From Symsagittifera roscoffensis (Eukaryota > Xenacoelomorpha > Acoela > Convolutidae): DNA of 64,000 bases. The notes beneath the pieces were generated by a model. The model made no database searches and was not told where the DNA came from. It was given only the letters and a program-made list of their open reading frames with translations. Position 1 is the stretch's first letter, and the number at the start of each line of letters is the position of its first letter. Made by a program: the position numbers and the translations under genes. Positions 47,279-58,920 of this stretch are shown here, one piece after another. The DNA is taken from contig NC_087065.1 of assembly GCF_963678635.1 (NCBI RefSeq), positions 7,897,209 to 7,961,208 of the forward strand, given 5' to 3'.

Positions 47279-50226
47279 TTTGTTAGGCACAAGCTTTCTA
47301 CTGAAAAAAGAACAGAACTGCTTATTCAAATATGGGTTTTCTAACTCGAATCCAATACATTAAAAAAACTAATCATGCTTTTTATGTACTTTCACATCGT
47401 TTTTAGTTGACTTCCGACCATTTAAAAATGCTTTTTTAAACGATAGAGATAAAAAATATATCAAATTGAAAAAACCGTTTCTTCAATTGTTTTTTTTTGG
47501 GTTGTACGCAGTTGCTTCGATATGCCTAGGTTGCGCTCAAAACCTCAAACTATCTTTTCCGATCTCGCAAAGCTCGTCTTAATTATTTTGGGTGGCGCAA
47601 AGATACACAAAAATTTCTGTCGTGCAAATTTGCAGTCCAAGTGCTTGGGTCGCACAAAGCTGCGCCGAACTGTTGGGTTTGCCAATGAATCATTTTCAAC
47701 TGTCCTGTGTTGTTACTATTTTCCGTACTTAACTTATAATTTTTTTTGGAGGGCAAAATTGAAAATTCAGCCCTACAAACAGAATCAATTAGAGATAGAA
47801 TAGATAAGCCGTACAAAATCAAAGACGTTAAAAAATCAAAGAATTTAAAAAAAAACGAATAAACATCAAGGAAATTGTTATAAGTTCACCCTGAAGTAAA
47901 CCAGGGACTGATAGGTTACCTGGTCTCTTGCAATGATTTGTCACAAATGAGTTTTTCCAAAAAAACTGTTTTTTGCACGCCTCAAGATTGTAATGTAACA
48001 GAACTTGTTAGGCACAAGCTTTCTACTGAAAAAAGAACAGAACTGCTTATTCAAAAATGGGTTTTCTAACTCGAATCCAATACATTAAAAAAACTAATCA
48101 TGCTTCTTATGTACTTTCACATCGTTTTTAGTTGACTTCCGACTCCCTGCATTAAAAAATGTTTTTTTAAACGATAGAGATAAAAAATATATCAAATTGA
48201 AAAAACCGTTTCTACAATTGTTTTTTTTCTGGGTTGCACGCAGTTGCTTCGATATGTCTAGGTTGCGCTCAAAACCTCAAACTATCTTTTCCGATCTCGC
48301 AAAGCTCGTCTTAATTATTTTGGGTGGCGCAAAGATACACAAAAATTTCTGTCGTGCAAAATTGCAGTCCAAGTGCTTGGGTCGCACAAAGCTGCGCCGA
48401 ACTGTTGGGTTTGCCAATGAATCATTTTCAACTGTCCTGTGTTGTTACTATTTTCCGTACTTAACTTATAATTTTTTTTGGAGGGCAAAATTGAAAATTC
48501 AGCCCTACAAACAGAATCAATTAGAGATATAATAGATATATTTCGAGAACAGTCATAGAATATAAATACGATAAAAAATATTTTGCGATAAGATACGCAG
48601 ATTTGATGAATATGAAACATGATGCAGGAGTTGAACAGTTTAAACTACAGAGAAAAGATGGGACAGCTGTGACTAGAATCAAACGGTAGCACGAAATATT
48701 ACCCTATTCCTTTTTATCCTCTACCAAATTGCCCTATACCATTTTAATTTACGTGCCAACTTTCCTGTGCCATTTTATTTGATGTTCCAACTTGGCCTAT
48801 GCCATTTTTTGCTCTTTTCTAACTTACCCTATGATGCATTAATTCCTTTCGATGTACTAAATGCATACCGAAACAGTTGTTTTAAAGCTGCAAGTGTTTT
48901 TCATTTAAGGACAGCTTTTAGGACACAATTGAGTCGCAAATTCAAGCTAATTGTTGTGAAGAAAATTTGACTGAAAATTGTATTTAAACTTAAATAACTA
49001 AATTTAATCCAAAATTGAAATAAATAAGGGTAGAATGAATGCAAAACCAGTTCAATTCTGTGTATTTTTTTTTCAAAATTGCAAAACAAACTCTTCTAAT
49101 TGATGACCATGAAAATAGCAAAAAAGCAAGAGGCAAAAAAAGGAAACTAACACTGGAAATGTTCAGTATGGCACTCCCACAAATCCAAGGTGACAGCTGT
49201 CACATTTTGCGATGATCTGTTTACCTCAAGCAAGGATCACAGCCACGAAGTCTTCTCTGGTCGATCAGACGCATGAACTTTTATTCAGAAAGGAAACAAG
49301 ATACTGAAATTCAGCAAGTTCCTGTTCACATCAGTATAATTGCAGCAAACATTGCAAGTAGATTCAATAAAAAATATTTCATTTTTTACTTTTATTCTCT
49401 TGCTTAATTGAGCAAATTTTAAATGTCTATTTAAGAACTTTGTTGAACTTTCAAAATTTCAATTGATTTTTTTTTAAATATACTTTTTTTGAGGTTCCCG
49501 TCTCGGTGAGTTGATCTTTCAAACATTTGATTTCAAAATACATGCAACATCCGCTAAGCTAAATCGTTTTGGTGAGATATGAATTTTTGCTCAATCAAGA
49601 AACAGATGCAACGCGTTGCAATTGCGTATTCGTCAAATTAATTTTTGCTCATTCATGCTTTGATCACATACTATTTTTGAACAAATTTATTGGAATAGGG
49701 TAAATGAACCCATTCAAACTTATGCAATCATATGGTATTTAAAGCGCCGACGATTTAACTAGTTTCAAACAGAAATTAGTTCAAAAAAAATTACTAGAAA
49801 ACCAACAATTTGTAGGTTAAAATTTTTTATCATATTTTGAGTTTTTGAAATTTTAGTTTTCTCAAAATGGCACTAGAAATCCTAAAATTTAATTTCTTTT
49901 TAGTAATGAGACCAATTAGCCTGCCTAAATTGAATTGGGAACAATTTTGTGGTGCGGGATAATTTATCATGCGTAAATCATGCGCGTTAAACTTTCAGCA
50001 TCAAAGTATCATACTTACATTAGTCTATTATTGAGCTTTTCACAGCAATCTTTAAGCCAGGATATTCTAGCGGTTAGCGGGCCCCTTTTGAGACCAAGAA
50101 GATCAATGGTTTGAAATTTTTGAAACCACTGAAAAAAAAACCAACCCGAGAAAATATATTCCTTATTTTCTTCAAAAGTCGGAACAATAAGCTATTGTTA
50201 GTCTAAATGCTCCTGCTTAGCTCGAA
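47279..50226. repeat. Array unit 2 (alpha-prime, alpha, beta)
   Basis: Begins at ttgttaggcacaagcttt joined directly to the end of beta; alpha starts at 47808 and beta near 48534. Confidence 0.85.
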
Positions 50227-53173
50227 TTTGTTAGGCACAAGCTTTCTACTGAAAAAAGAACAGAACTGCTTATTCAAATATGGGTTTTCTAACTCGAATC
50301 CAATACATTAAAAAAACTAATCATGCTTTTTATGTACTTTCACATCGTTTTTAGTTGACTTCCGACCATTTAAAAATGCTTTTTTAAACGATAGAGATAA
50401 AAAATATATCAAATTGAAAAAACCGTTTCTTCAATTGTTTTTTTTTGGGTTGTACGCAGTTGCTTCGATATGCCTAGGTTGCGCTCAAAACCTCAAACTA
50501 TCTTTTCCGATCTCGCAAAGCTCGTCTTAATTATTTTGGGTGGCGCAAAGATACACAAAAATTTCTGTCGTGCAAATTTGCAGTCCAAGTGCTTGGGTCG
50601 CACAAAGCTGCGCCAAACTGTTGGGTTTGCCAATGAATCATTTTCAACTGTCCTGTGTTGTTACTATTTTCCGTACTTAACTTATAATTTTTTTTGGAGG
50701 GCAAAATTGAAAATTCAGCCCTACAAACAGAATCAATTAGAGATAGAATAGATAAGCCGTACAAAATCAAAGACGTTAAAAAATCAAAGAATTTAAAAAA
50801 AAACGAATAAACATCAAGGAAATTGTTATAAGTTCACCCTGAAGTAAACCAGGGACTGATAGGTTACCTGGTCTCTTGCAATGATTTGTCACAAATGAGT
50901 TTTTCCAAAAAAACTGTTTTTTGCACGCCTCAAGATTGTAATGTAACAGAACTTGTTAGGCACAAGCTTTCTACTGAAAAAAGAACAGAACTGCTTATTC
51001 AAAAATGGGTTTTCTAACTCGAATCCAATACATTAAAAAAACTAATCATGCTTCTTATGTACTTTCACATCGTTTTTAGTTGACTTCCGACTCCCTGCAT
51101 TAAAAAATGTTTTTTTAAACGATAGAGATACAAAATATATCAAATTGAAAAAACCGTTTCTACAATTGTTTTTTTCTGGGTTGCACGCAGTTGCTTCGAT
51201 ATGTCTAGGTTGCGCTCAGAACCTCAAACTATCTTTTCCGATCTCGCAAAGCTCGTCTTAATTATTTTGGGTGGCGCAAAGATACACAAAAATTTCTGTC
51301 GTGCAAAATTGCAGTCCAAGTGCTTGGGTCGCACAAAGCTGCGCCGAACTGTTGGGTTTGCCAATGAATCATTTTCAACTGTCCTGTGTTGTTACTATTT
51401 TCCGTACTTAACTTATAATTTTTTTTGGAGGGCAAAATTGAAAATTCAGCCCTACAAACAGAATCAATTAGAGATATAATAGATATATTTCGAGAACAGT
51501 CATAGAATATAAATACGATAAAAAATATTTTGCGATAAGATACGCAGATTTGATGAATATGAAACATGATGCAGGAGTTGAACAGTTTAAACTACAGAGA
51601 AACGATGGGACAGCTGTGACTAGAATCAAACGGTAGCACGAAATATTACCCTATTCCTTTTTATCCTCTACCAAATTGCCCTATACCATTTTAATTTACG
51701 TGCCAACTTTCCTGTGCCATTTTATTTGATGTTCCAACTTGGCCTATGCCATTTTTTGCTCTTTTCTAACTTACCCTATGATGCATTAATTCCTTTCGAT
51801 GTACTAAATGCATACCGAAACAGTTGTTTTAAAGCTGCAAGTGTTTTTCATTTAAGTACAGCTTTTAGGACACAATTGAGTCGCAAATTCAAGCTAATTG
51901 TTGTGAAGAAAATTTGACTGAAAATTGTATTTAAACTTAAATAACTAAATTTAATCCAAAATTGTAATAAATAAGGGTAGAATGAATGCAAAAACAGTTC
52001 AATTCTGTGTATTTTTTTTTCAAAATTGCAAAACAAACTCTTCTAATTGATGACCATGAAAATAGCAAAAATGCAAGAGGCAAAAAAAGGAAACTAACAC
52101 TGGAAATGTTCAGTATGGCACTCCCACAAATCCAAGGTGACAGCTGTCACATTTTGCGATGATCTGTTTACCTCAAGCAAGGATCACAGCCACGAAGTCT
52201 TCTCTGGTCGATCAGACGCATGAACTTTTATTCAGAAAGGAAACAAGATACTGAAATTCAGCAAGTTCCTGTTCACATCAGTATAATTGCAGCAAACATT
52301 GCAAGTAGATTCAATAAAAAATATTTCATTTTTTACTTTTATTCTCTTGCTTAATTGAGCAAATTTTAAATGTCTATTTAAGAACTTTGTTGAACTTTCA
52401 AAATTTCAATTGATTTTTTTTTAAATATACTTTTTTTGAGGTTCCCGTCTCGGTGAGTTGATCTTTCAAACATTTGATTTCAAAATACATGCAACATCCG
52501 CTAAGCTAAATCGTTTTGGTGAAATATGAATTTTTGCTCAATCAAGAAACAGATGCAACGCGTTGCAATTGCGTATTCGTCAAATTAATTTTTGCTCATT
52601 CATGCTTTGATCACATTCTATTTTTGAACAAATTTATTGGAATAGGGTAAATGAACCCATTCAAACTTATGCAATCATATGGTATTTAAAGCGCCGACGA
52701 TTTAACTAGTTTCAAACAGAAATTAGTTCAAAAAAAATTACTAGAAAACCAACAATTTGTAGGTTAAAATTTTTTATCATATTTTGAGTTTTTGAAATTT
52801 TTGTTTTCTCAAAATGGCACTAGAAATCCTAAAATTTAATTTCTTTTTAGTAATGAGACCAATTAGCCTGCCTAAATTGAATTGGGAACAATTTTGTGGT
52901 GCGGGATAATTTATCATGCGTAAATCATGCGCGTTAAACTTTCAGCATCAAAGTATCATACTTACATTAGTCTATTATTGAGCTTTTCACAGCAATCTTT
53001 AAGCCAGGATATTCTAGCGGTTAGCGGGCCCCTTTTGAGACCAGGAAGATCAATGGTTTGAAAGTTTTGAAACCACTGAAAAAAAAACCAACCCGAGAAA
53101 ATATATTCCTTATTTTCTTCAAAAGTCGGAACAATAAGCTATTGTTAGTCTAAATGCTCCTGCTTAGCTCGAA
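50227..53173. repeat. Array unit 3 (alpha-prime, alpha, beta)
   Basis: Same structure; alpha starts at 50756 and beta near 51481. A few unit-specific changes, for example cgccaaactg for cgccgaactg in alpha-prime. Confidence 0.85.
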
Positions 53174-56119
53174 TTTGTTAGGCACAAGCTTTCTACTGAA
53201 AAAAGAACAGAACTGCTTATTCAAATATGGGTTTTCTAACTCGAATCCAATACATTTAAAAAACTAATCATGCTTTTTATGTACTTTCACATCGTTTTTA
53301 GTTGACTTCCGACCATTTAAAAATGCTTTTTTAAACGATAGAGATAAAAAATATATCAAATTGAAAAAACCGTTTCTACAATTGTTTTTTTTTGGGTTGT
53401 ACGCAGTTGCTTCGATATGCCTAGGTTGCGCTCAAAACCTCAAACTATCTTTTCCGATCTCGCAAAGCTCGTCTTAATTATTTTGGGTGGCGCAAAGATA
53501 CACAAAAATTTCTGTCGTGCAAAATTGCAGTCCAAGTGCTTGGGTCGCACAAAGCTGCGCCGAACTGTTGGGTTTGCCAATGAATCATTTTCAACTGTCC
53601 TGTGTTGTTACTATTTTCCGTACTTAACTTATAATTTTTTTTGGAGGTCAAAATTGAAAATTCAGCCCTACAAACAGAATCAATTAGAGATAGAATAGAT
53701 AAGCCGTACAAAATCAAAGACGTTAAAAAATCAAAGAATTTAAAAAAAAAACGAATAAACATCAAGGAAATTGTTATAAGTTCACCCTGAAGTAAACCAG
53801 GGACTGATAGGTTACCTGGTCTCTTGCAATGATTTGTCACAAATGAGTTTTTCCAAAAAAAACTGTTTTTTGCACGCCTCAAGATTGTAATGTAACAGAA
53901 CTTGTTAGGCACAAGCTTTCTACTGAAAAAAGAACAGAACTGCTTATTCAAAAATGGGTTTTCTAACTCGAATCCAATACATTAAAAAAACTAATCATGC
54001 TTCTTATGTACTTTCACATCGTTTTTAGTTGACTTCCGACTCCCTGCATTAAAAAATGTTTTTTTAAACGATAGAGATAAAAAATATATCAAATTGAAAA
54101 AACCGTTTCTACAATTGTTTTTTTCTGGGTTGCACGCAGTTGCTTCGATATGTCTAGGTTGCGCTCAAAACCTCAAACTATCTTTTCCGATCTCGCAAAG
54201 CTCGTCTTAATTATTTTGGGTGGCGCAAAGATACACAAAAATTTCTGTCGTGCAAAAGTCCAAGTGCTTGGGTCGCACAAAGCTGCGCCGAACTGTTGGG
54301 TTTGCCAATGAATCATTTTCAACTGTCCTGTGTTGTTACTATTTTCCGTACTTAACTTATAATTTTTTTTGGAGGGCAAAATTGAAAATTCAGCCCTACA
54401 AACAGAATCAATTAGAGATATAATAGATATATTTCGAGAACAGTCATAGAATATAAATACGATAAAAAATATTTTGCGATAAGATACGCAGATTTGATGA
54501 ATATGAAACATGATGCAGGAGTTGAACAGTTTAAACTACAGAGAAAAGATGGGACAGCTGTGACTAGAATCAAACGGTAGCACGAAATATTACCCTATTC
54601 CTTTTTATCCTCTACCAAATTGCCCTATACCATTTTAATTTACGTGCCAACTTTCCTGTGCCATTTTATTTGATGTTCCAACTTGGCCTATGCCATTTTT
54701 TGCTCTTTTCTAACTTACCCTATGATGCATTAATTCCTTTCGATGTACTAAATGCATACCGAAACAGTTGTTTTAAAGCTGCAAGTGTTTTTCATTTAAG
54801 GACAGCTTTTAGGACACAATTGAGTCGCAAATTCAAGCTAATTGTTGTGAAGAAAATTTGACTGAAAATTGTATTTAAACTTAAATAACTTAATTTAATC
54901 CAAAATTGTAATAAATAAGGGTAGAATGAATGCAAAAACAGTTCAATTCTGTGTATTTTTTTTTCAAAATTGCAAAACAAACTCTTCTAATTGATGACCA
55001 TGAAAATAGCAAAAAAGCAAGAGGCAAAAAAAAGGAAACTAACACTGGAAATGTTCAGTATGGCACTCCCACAAATCCAAGGTGACAGCTGTCACATTTT
55101 GCGATGATCTGTTTATCTCAAGCAAGGATCACAGCCACGAAGTCTTCTCTGGTCGATCAGACGCATGAACTTTTATTCAGAAAGGAAACAAGATACTGAA
55201 ATTCAGCAAGTTCCTGTTCACATCAGTATAATTGCAGCAAACATTGCAAGTAGATTCAATAAAAAATATTTCATTTTTTACTTTTATTCTCTTGCTTAAT
55301 TGACAAATTTTAAATGTCTATTTAAGAACTTTGTTGAACTTTCAAAATTTCAATTGATTTTTTTTAAATATACTTTTTTTGAGGTTCCCGTCTCGGTGAG
55401 TTGATCTTTCAAACATTTGATTTCAAAATACATGCAACATCCGCTAAGCTAAATCGTTTTGGTGAGATATGAATTTTTGCTCAATCAAGAAACAGATGCA
55501 ACGCGTTGCAATTGCGTATTCGTCAAATTAATTTTTGCTCATTCATGCTTTGATCACATTCTATTTCTGAACAAATTTATTGGAATAGGGTAAATGAACC
55601 CATTCAAACTTATGCAATCATATGGTATTTAAAGTGCCGACGATTTAACTAGTTTCAAACAGAAATTAGTTCAAAAAAAATTACTAGAAAACCAACAATT
55701 TGTAGGTTAAAATTTTTTATCATATTTTGAGTTTTTGAAATTTTTGTTTTCTCAAAATGGCACTAGAAATCCTAAAATTTAATTTCTTTTTAGTAATGAG
55801 ACCAATTAGCCTGCCTAAATTGAATTGGGAACAATTTTGTGGTGCGGGATAATTTATCATGCGTAAATCATGCGCGTTAAACTTTCAGCATCAAAGTATC
55901 ATACTTACATTAGTCTATTATTGAGCTTTTCACAGCAATCTTTAAGCCAGGATATTCTAGCGGTTAGCGGGCCCCTTTTGAGACCAGGAAGATCAATGGT
56001 TTGAAATTTTTGAAACCACTGAAAAAAAAACCAACCCGAGAAAATATATTCCTTATTTTCTTCAAAAGTCGGAACAATAAGCTATTGTTAGTCTAAATGC
56101 TCCTGCTTAGCTCGAATTT
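53174..56119. repeat. Array unit 4 (alpha-prime, alpha, beta), end of the array
   Basis: Same structure; alpha starts at 53703 and beta near 54425. A short deletion (ttgca) marks alpha near 54257. The array ends at gctcgaattt, exactly where beta would join alpha-prime. Confidence 0.85.
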
Positions 56120-57247
56120 AGAAAAAAAAATTTAAATTTTACAATGAGTTTTTCTCGACAATGTGAAAAGTTTACGAAATTTTTAAAATTCGTTCAATCA
56201 CGACTAAAGGGCTGTAGTATGATATATCACTGAACCCAGTCCGATGATTATTTGGGGTGAAGCAACATTACCCAGCCCAGAAAAATAACCAAAAAAATTG
56301 CATGTAGTTCTTAAAAAGGGGCACAACAGCTGTTCGCCGTGATGAGCTGTACAGCTCTTGTGTTGGTCCTTTCCCCCGTGGATAAATAGTGTTAATAATC
56401 AAAATACAAAACAGTCACAAATTTCAGTTAATAACCTGATTTTGCCCGGAAAACAAACAAAAAAAGAAAAATAAAATTAAATCTCACCCGAATAAAAAGT
56501 TTTTTCCCGTTTTTCAAATTGTTGGGAAAAAAAGTTTATGACTAGCTTTTTCGGTGAGTGGTGGCCAACACGGGACCGCAACGCTTTCACGGATGCAATG
56601 CAGCGACCTCAACGAAGTCCAAGGGACAATCTTGATTGTTTTAATGTCGCGGCTCAATGTCACAAATGTAGATCCTGAAATACATTTGAGTTCGATCATT
56701 TGGATCATCATTTTATAAACAGACAGTCAAGACATTAGCTAATCTGCCAGGCATTTAGCAATCTTGCGCTAAACCGTGGCCAATTTTCTGTGGAACCGAG
56801 CGACCTCCATGCTTTACATCAATTTTGCATAAAAATCGAATCGAATGATAGAACGTTTATTCTCAGAATTGATTCAATAGTATTATGAACTGTTTTTTTA
56901 AAATTTATCTAACTTTTTATTGTGCTTAGGTTAAATTTTTACAGTTACTATACTGGTATTGTTCATTCATGGCTGCATCAATGATTTTCTTTATTATGCT
57001 GTTTTTAAATTTTCTTTAGGGTCAGATGCTTGTCACAGTTCACCTTCATTTGATTTTATTTTAATCAATTCGCTTTTAAGTATTTTGCGTGATTTTTCTT
57101 TCTTTAAATTGTATTAACCAGATAATGTCCTAAAAGTGTTTTTAATACAAAATAGGGATATTGTTATGAAGATTAAATCGGCAATGAAAATAAAATTGGC
57201 AAAGAAAGGCGTTAATTGCTAGGTAGGTCCCAAAATGGGGAGGTTTC
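56120..57247. other. Unique DNA right of the array
   Basis: No supported gene. A GC-richer patch at 56540-56680 has exon-like composition and, on the minus strand, a possible acceptor (tgtatttcag near 56680), but no reading frame is convincing. Confidence 0.35.
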
Positions 57248-57434
57248 TCATGCTTGAAGGACCGAATGCTTGAAAAATTTCAACCAATCAAAACCGCTAA
57301 GCGTTTCTATTGGCTAAAATGCCTTTCTCACAAAATTTTACTTTGAGATTTACTTTGAGATTTTGAATACTCAATTCTTATTGGCTGAAAGTAAGCTAAA
57401 ATTAAATTCAAGCATTCGGTCCTTCAAGCATGAG
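57248..57434. mobile_element. Small MITE with perfect 28-bp inverted ends
   Basis: 57248-57275 (ctcatgcttgaaggaccg and on) is the exact reverse complement of 57407-57434. The inside is only 131 bp and non-coding. Outside the perfect arms a weaker inverted match goes on for some 15 bases (ggggaggttt versus the complement of gacgccaccccc), so the true ends may be slightly further out. No clear target-site duplication was identified. Confidence 0.75.
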
Positions 57435-58039
57435 GGACGCCACCCCCAGAATAGTAATTAGGGATATCTGCGGACTCCTCTGGTGACTAATATACATTAT
57501 GTTTTATGTCTGTTGTAAATGAACACTGCCTAACTTAATTCACGAAGAGATCATTCACTTGGTTAACTTTTTTTCTATCAGATTTCAAGTTTTTACATGT
57601 TAACTAACTGTTAAAATTTGTCGTTAACTTTGTAGTGGGGAGATTGTTCACTTGATCCATTAAGGGGTGAGTTGTTCACATGCCTTAAGATTATCAGAGA
57701 CTAAGCTGGTTTATAATTTTGATTGATAGACTTCGAATCAGCAAATCAATTTCTTATTACGGTCCAACGCTTTATTTTACTACACCTTCTATTGCTTAAT
57801 GTTGCTTTAAGTATTTTGAGTGAAATCAGTGGTTTTAAGAATCAGAATCACAGCTCGTGTTGGGGAAAACCGTTGTTGACTCACATGCAATCATTGCTCG
57901 TAATAAATTGAAGAAAAGACTCTAAATTCTCAAATAAAAAGTTTGATGTTTATCAAAAAAAAATTTGTCCTCGTGAAGTTTTAAATTTCTGTAGCTTCAA
58001 AAATCATCAATTTCAATTTCTTCAACGAAAATTTCAGTG

Positions 58040-58470
58040 CAGGGGCGGATATAGGATTTTCTCTAGGGGGGGGGGGGGGTGTTGCGGATCTAGGATTTTC
58101 TTGAGGGGGGCGGATCAAAAAATTTTCGAAAACTTAATCGAATTTTTTTAGGTCAACCAAACTGATTTTCCGAGCTTTTCGAAAGCACTAAAAAGAACCT
58201 TTTTTAACGAAATTTTCTGTGCCGCAGACAAACCTTTGAAAAAAGAGGCCAATATAAGCGTTTTTTTGCACTTTTTGGAAAATTTTGTCGCGCGCTGCCC
58301 CTCAAAATTAGTATATATTGGCGCCGAAGGCGTTCTTAGAACATTTTTAGGTTTCGTCGCCAAAATGGATTTCTCAAAATAGCACAAAGGGGTCGAATGC
58401 CTGATTAAATGGCAACCGCCCCTCCTCCCCCCCCCCCCCCCCCCTTCCCCCCCCCTTAAATCCGCCCCTA
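58040..58470. mobile_element. hAT-like MITE, copy 1
   Basis: Starts CAGGGGCGGATATAGG and ends AAATCCGCCCCTA, an inverted pair. The flanks tttcagtg (58032-58039) and ttttagtg (58471-58478) are an 8-bp target-site duplication with one mismatch, as made by hAT transposases. A long G run (58066-58079) and C runs (58431-58444 and beyond) face each other, so the strand can fold back. It lies 450 bp upstream of the host gene. Confidence 0.8.
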
Positions 58471-58920
58471 TTTTAGTGCGAATGTCTTTTTGCCCCATTG
58501 ATGCAAACTATTTTGACAATTTTTGATGATTTTTGAACAACCATCATTTTGAATACTTATGAAGGGAAAAAACCTACATCAAAATTTCAATTGAGTTAGA
58601 GAAACCACATGTAATAGGCCTTTCACGCCCATTTGAAAAGCTGTAATAACGCATTTTTTTCTTTAAAAGTAATCATCCCTTTTTGTGCTACAAAAATACT
58701 CTTAATTGTGAAAAACCATCACGGTCGCTTTTAAGAGCACTTCTAATTCATTTACTTGACAAGAGTTCGTGTTTTGTGCGATTTTAGATGGTCGTATTAT
58801 TTTTATACGTAACTTGGTAAATAATACCAGCTTCATTTTAAATCAAATTCACAGCGAAGTGTTTTCAGTTGACATAATCGGTTGTGGCATTTTTATCGGG
58901 ATCTTCAGCAAGAGAGAAAT
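58471..58920 (+). other. Upstream region of the host gene
   Basis: Non-coding; probably promoter and 5' leader of the gene starting at 58921. No TATA box or other clear element was identified. Confidence 0.4.

Larger units (their letters stand above)
44123..56119. repeat. Tandem array of four units of about 2.95 kb with nested duplications
   Basis: Three blocks make up the array: alpha (about 730 bp, starts gccgtacaaaatcaaag), alpha-prime (about 530 bp, alpha lacking its first 200 bp and marked by gacttccgaccatttaaa) and beta (about 1690 bp). The order is alpha-alpha-beta, then three times alpha-prime-alpha-beta. The landmark gccgtacaaaatc occurs at 44127, 44858, 47808, 50756 and 53703, so the period is 2947-2950. 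Copies differ by only a few bases. The ORFs repeated in it (about 93, 79 and 67 codons on both strands) show no protein character and are not called. Confidence 0.95.

Noticed and set aside
44572-55000. Repeated ORFs of about 93, 79, 101 and 67 codons on both strands in the array
   Set aside because: They recur only because the DNA unit recurs; both strands are open over the same bases, changes between copies are not biased to third positions, and no domain is seen.
56514-56711. Minus-strand ORF with a possible splice acceptor
   Set aside because: The frame is short, different phases look equally good, and no family is recognisable.
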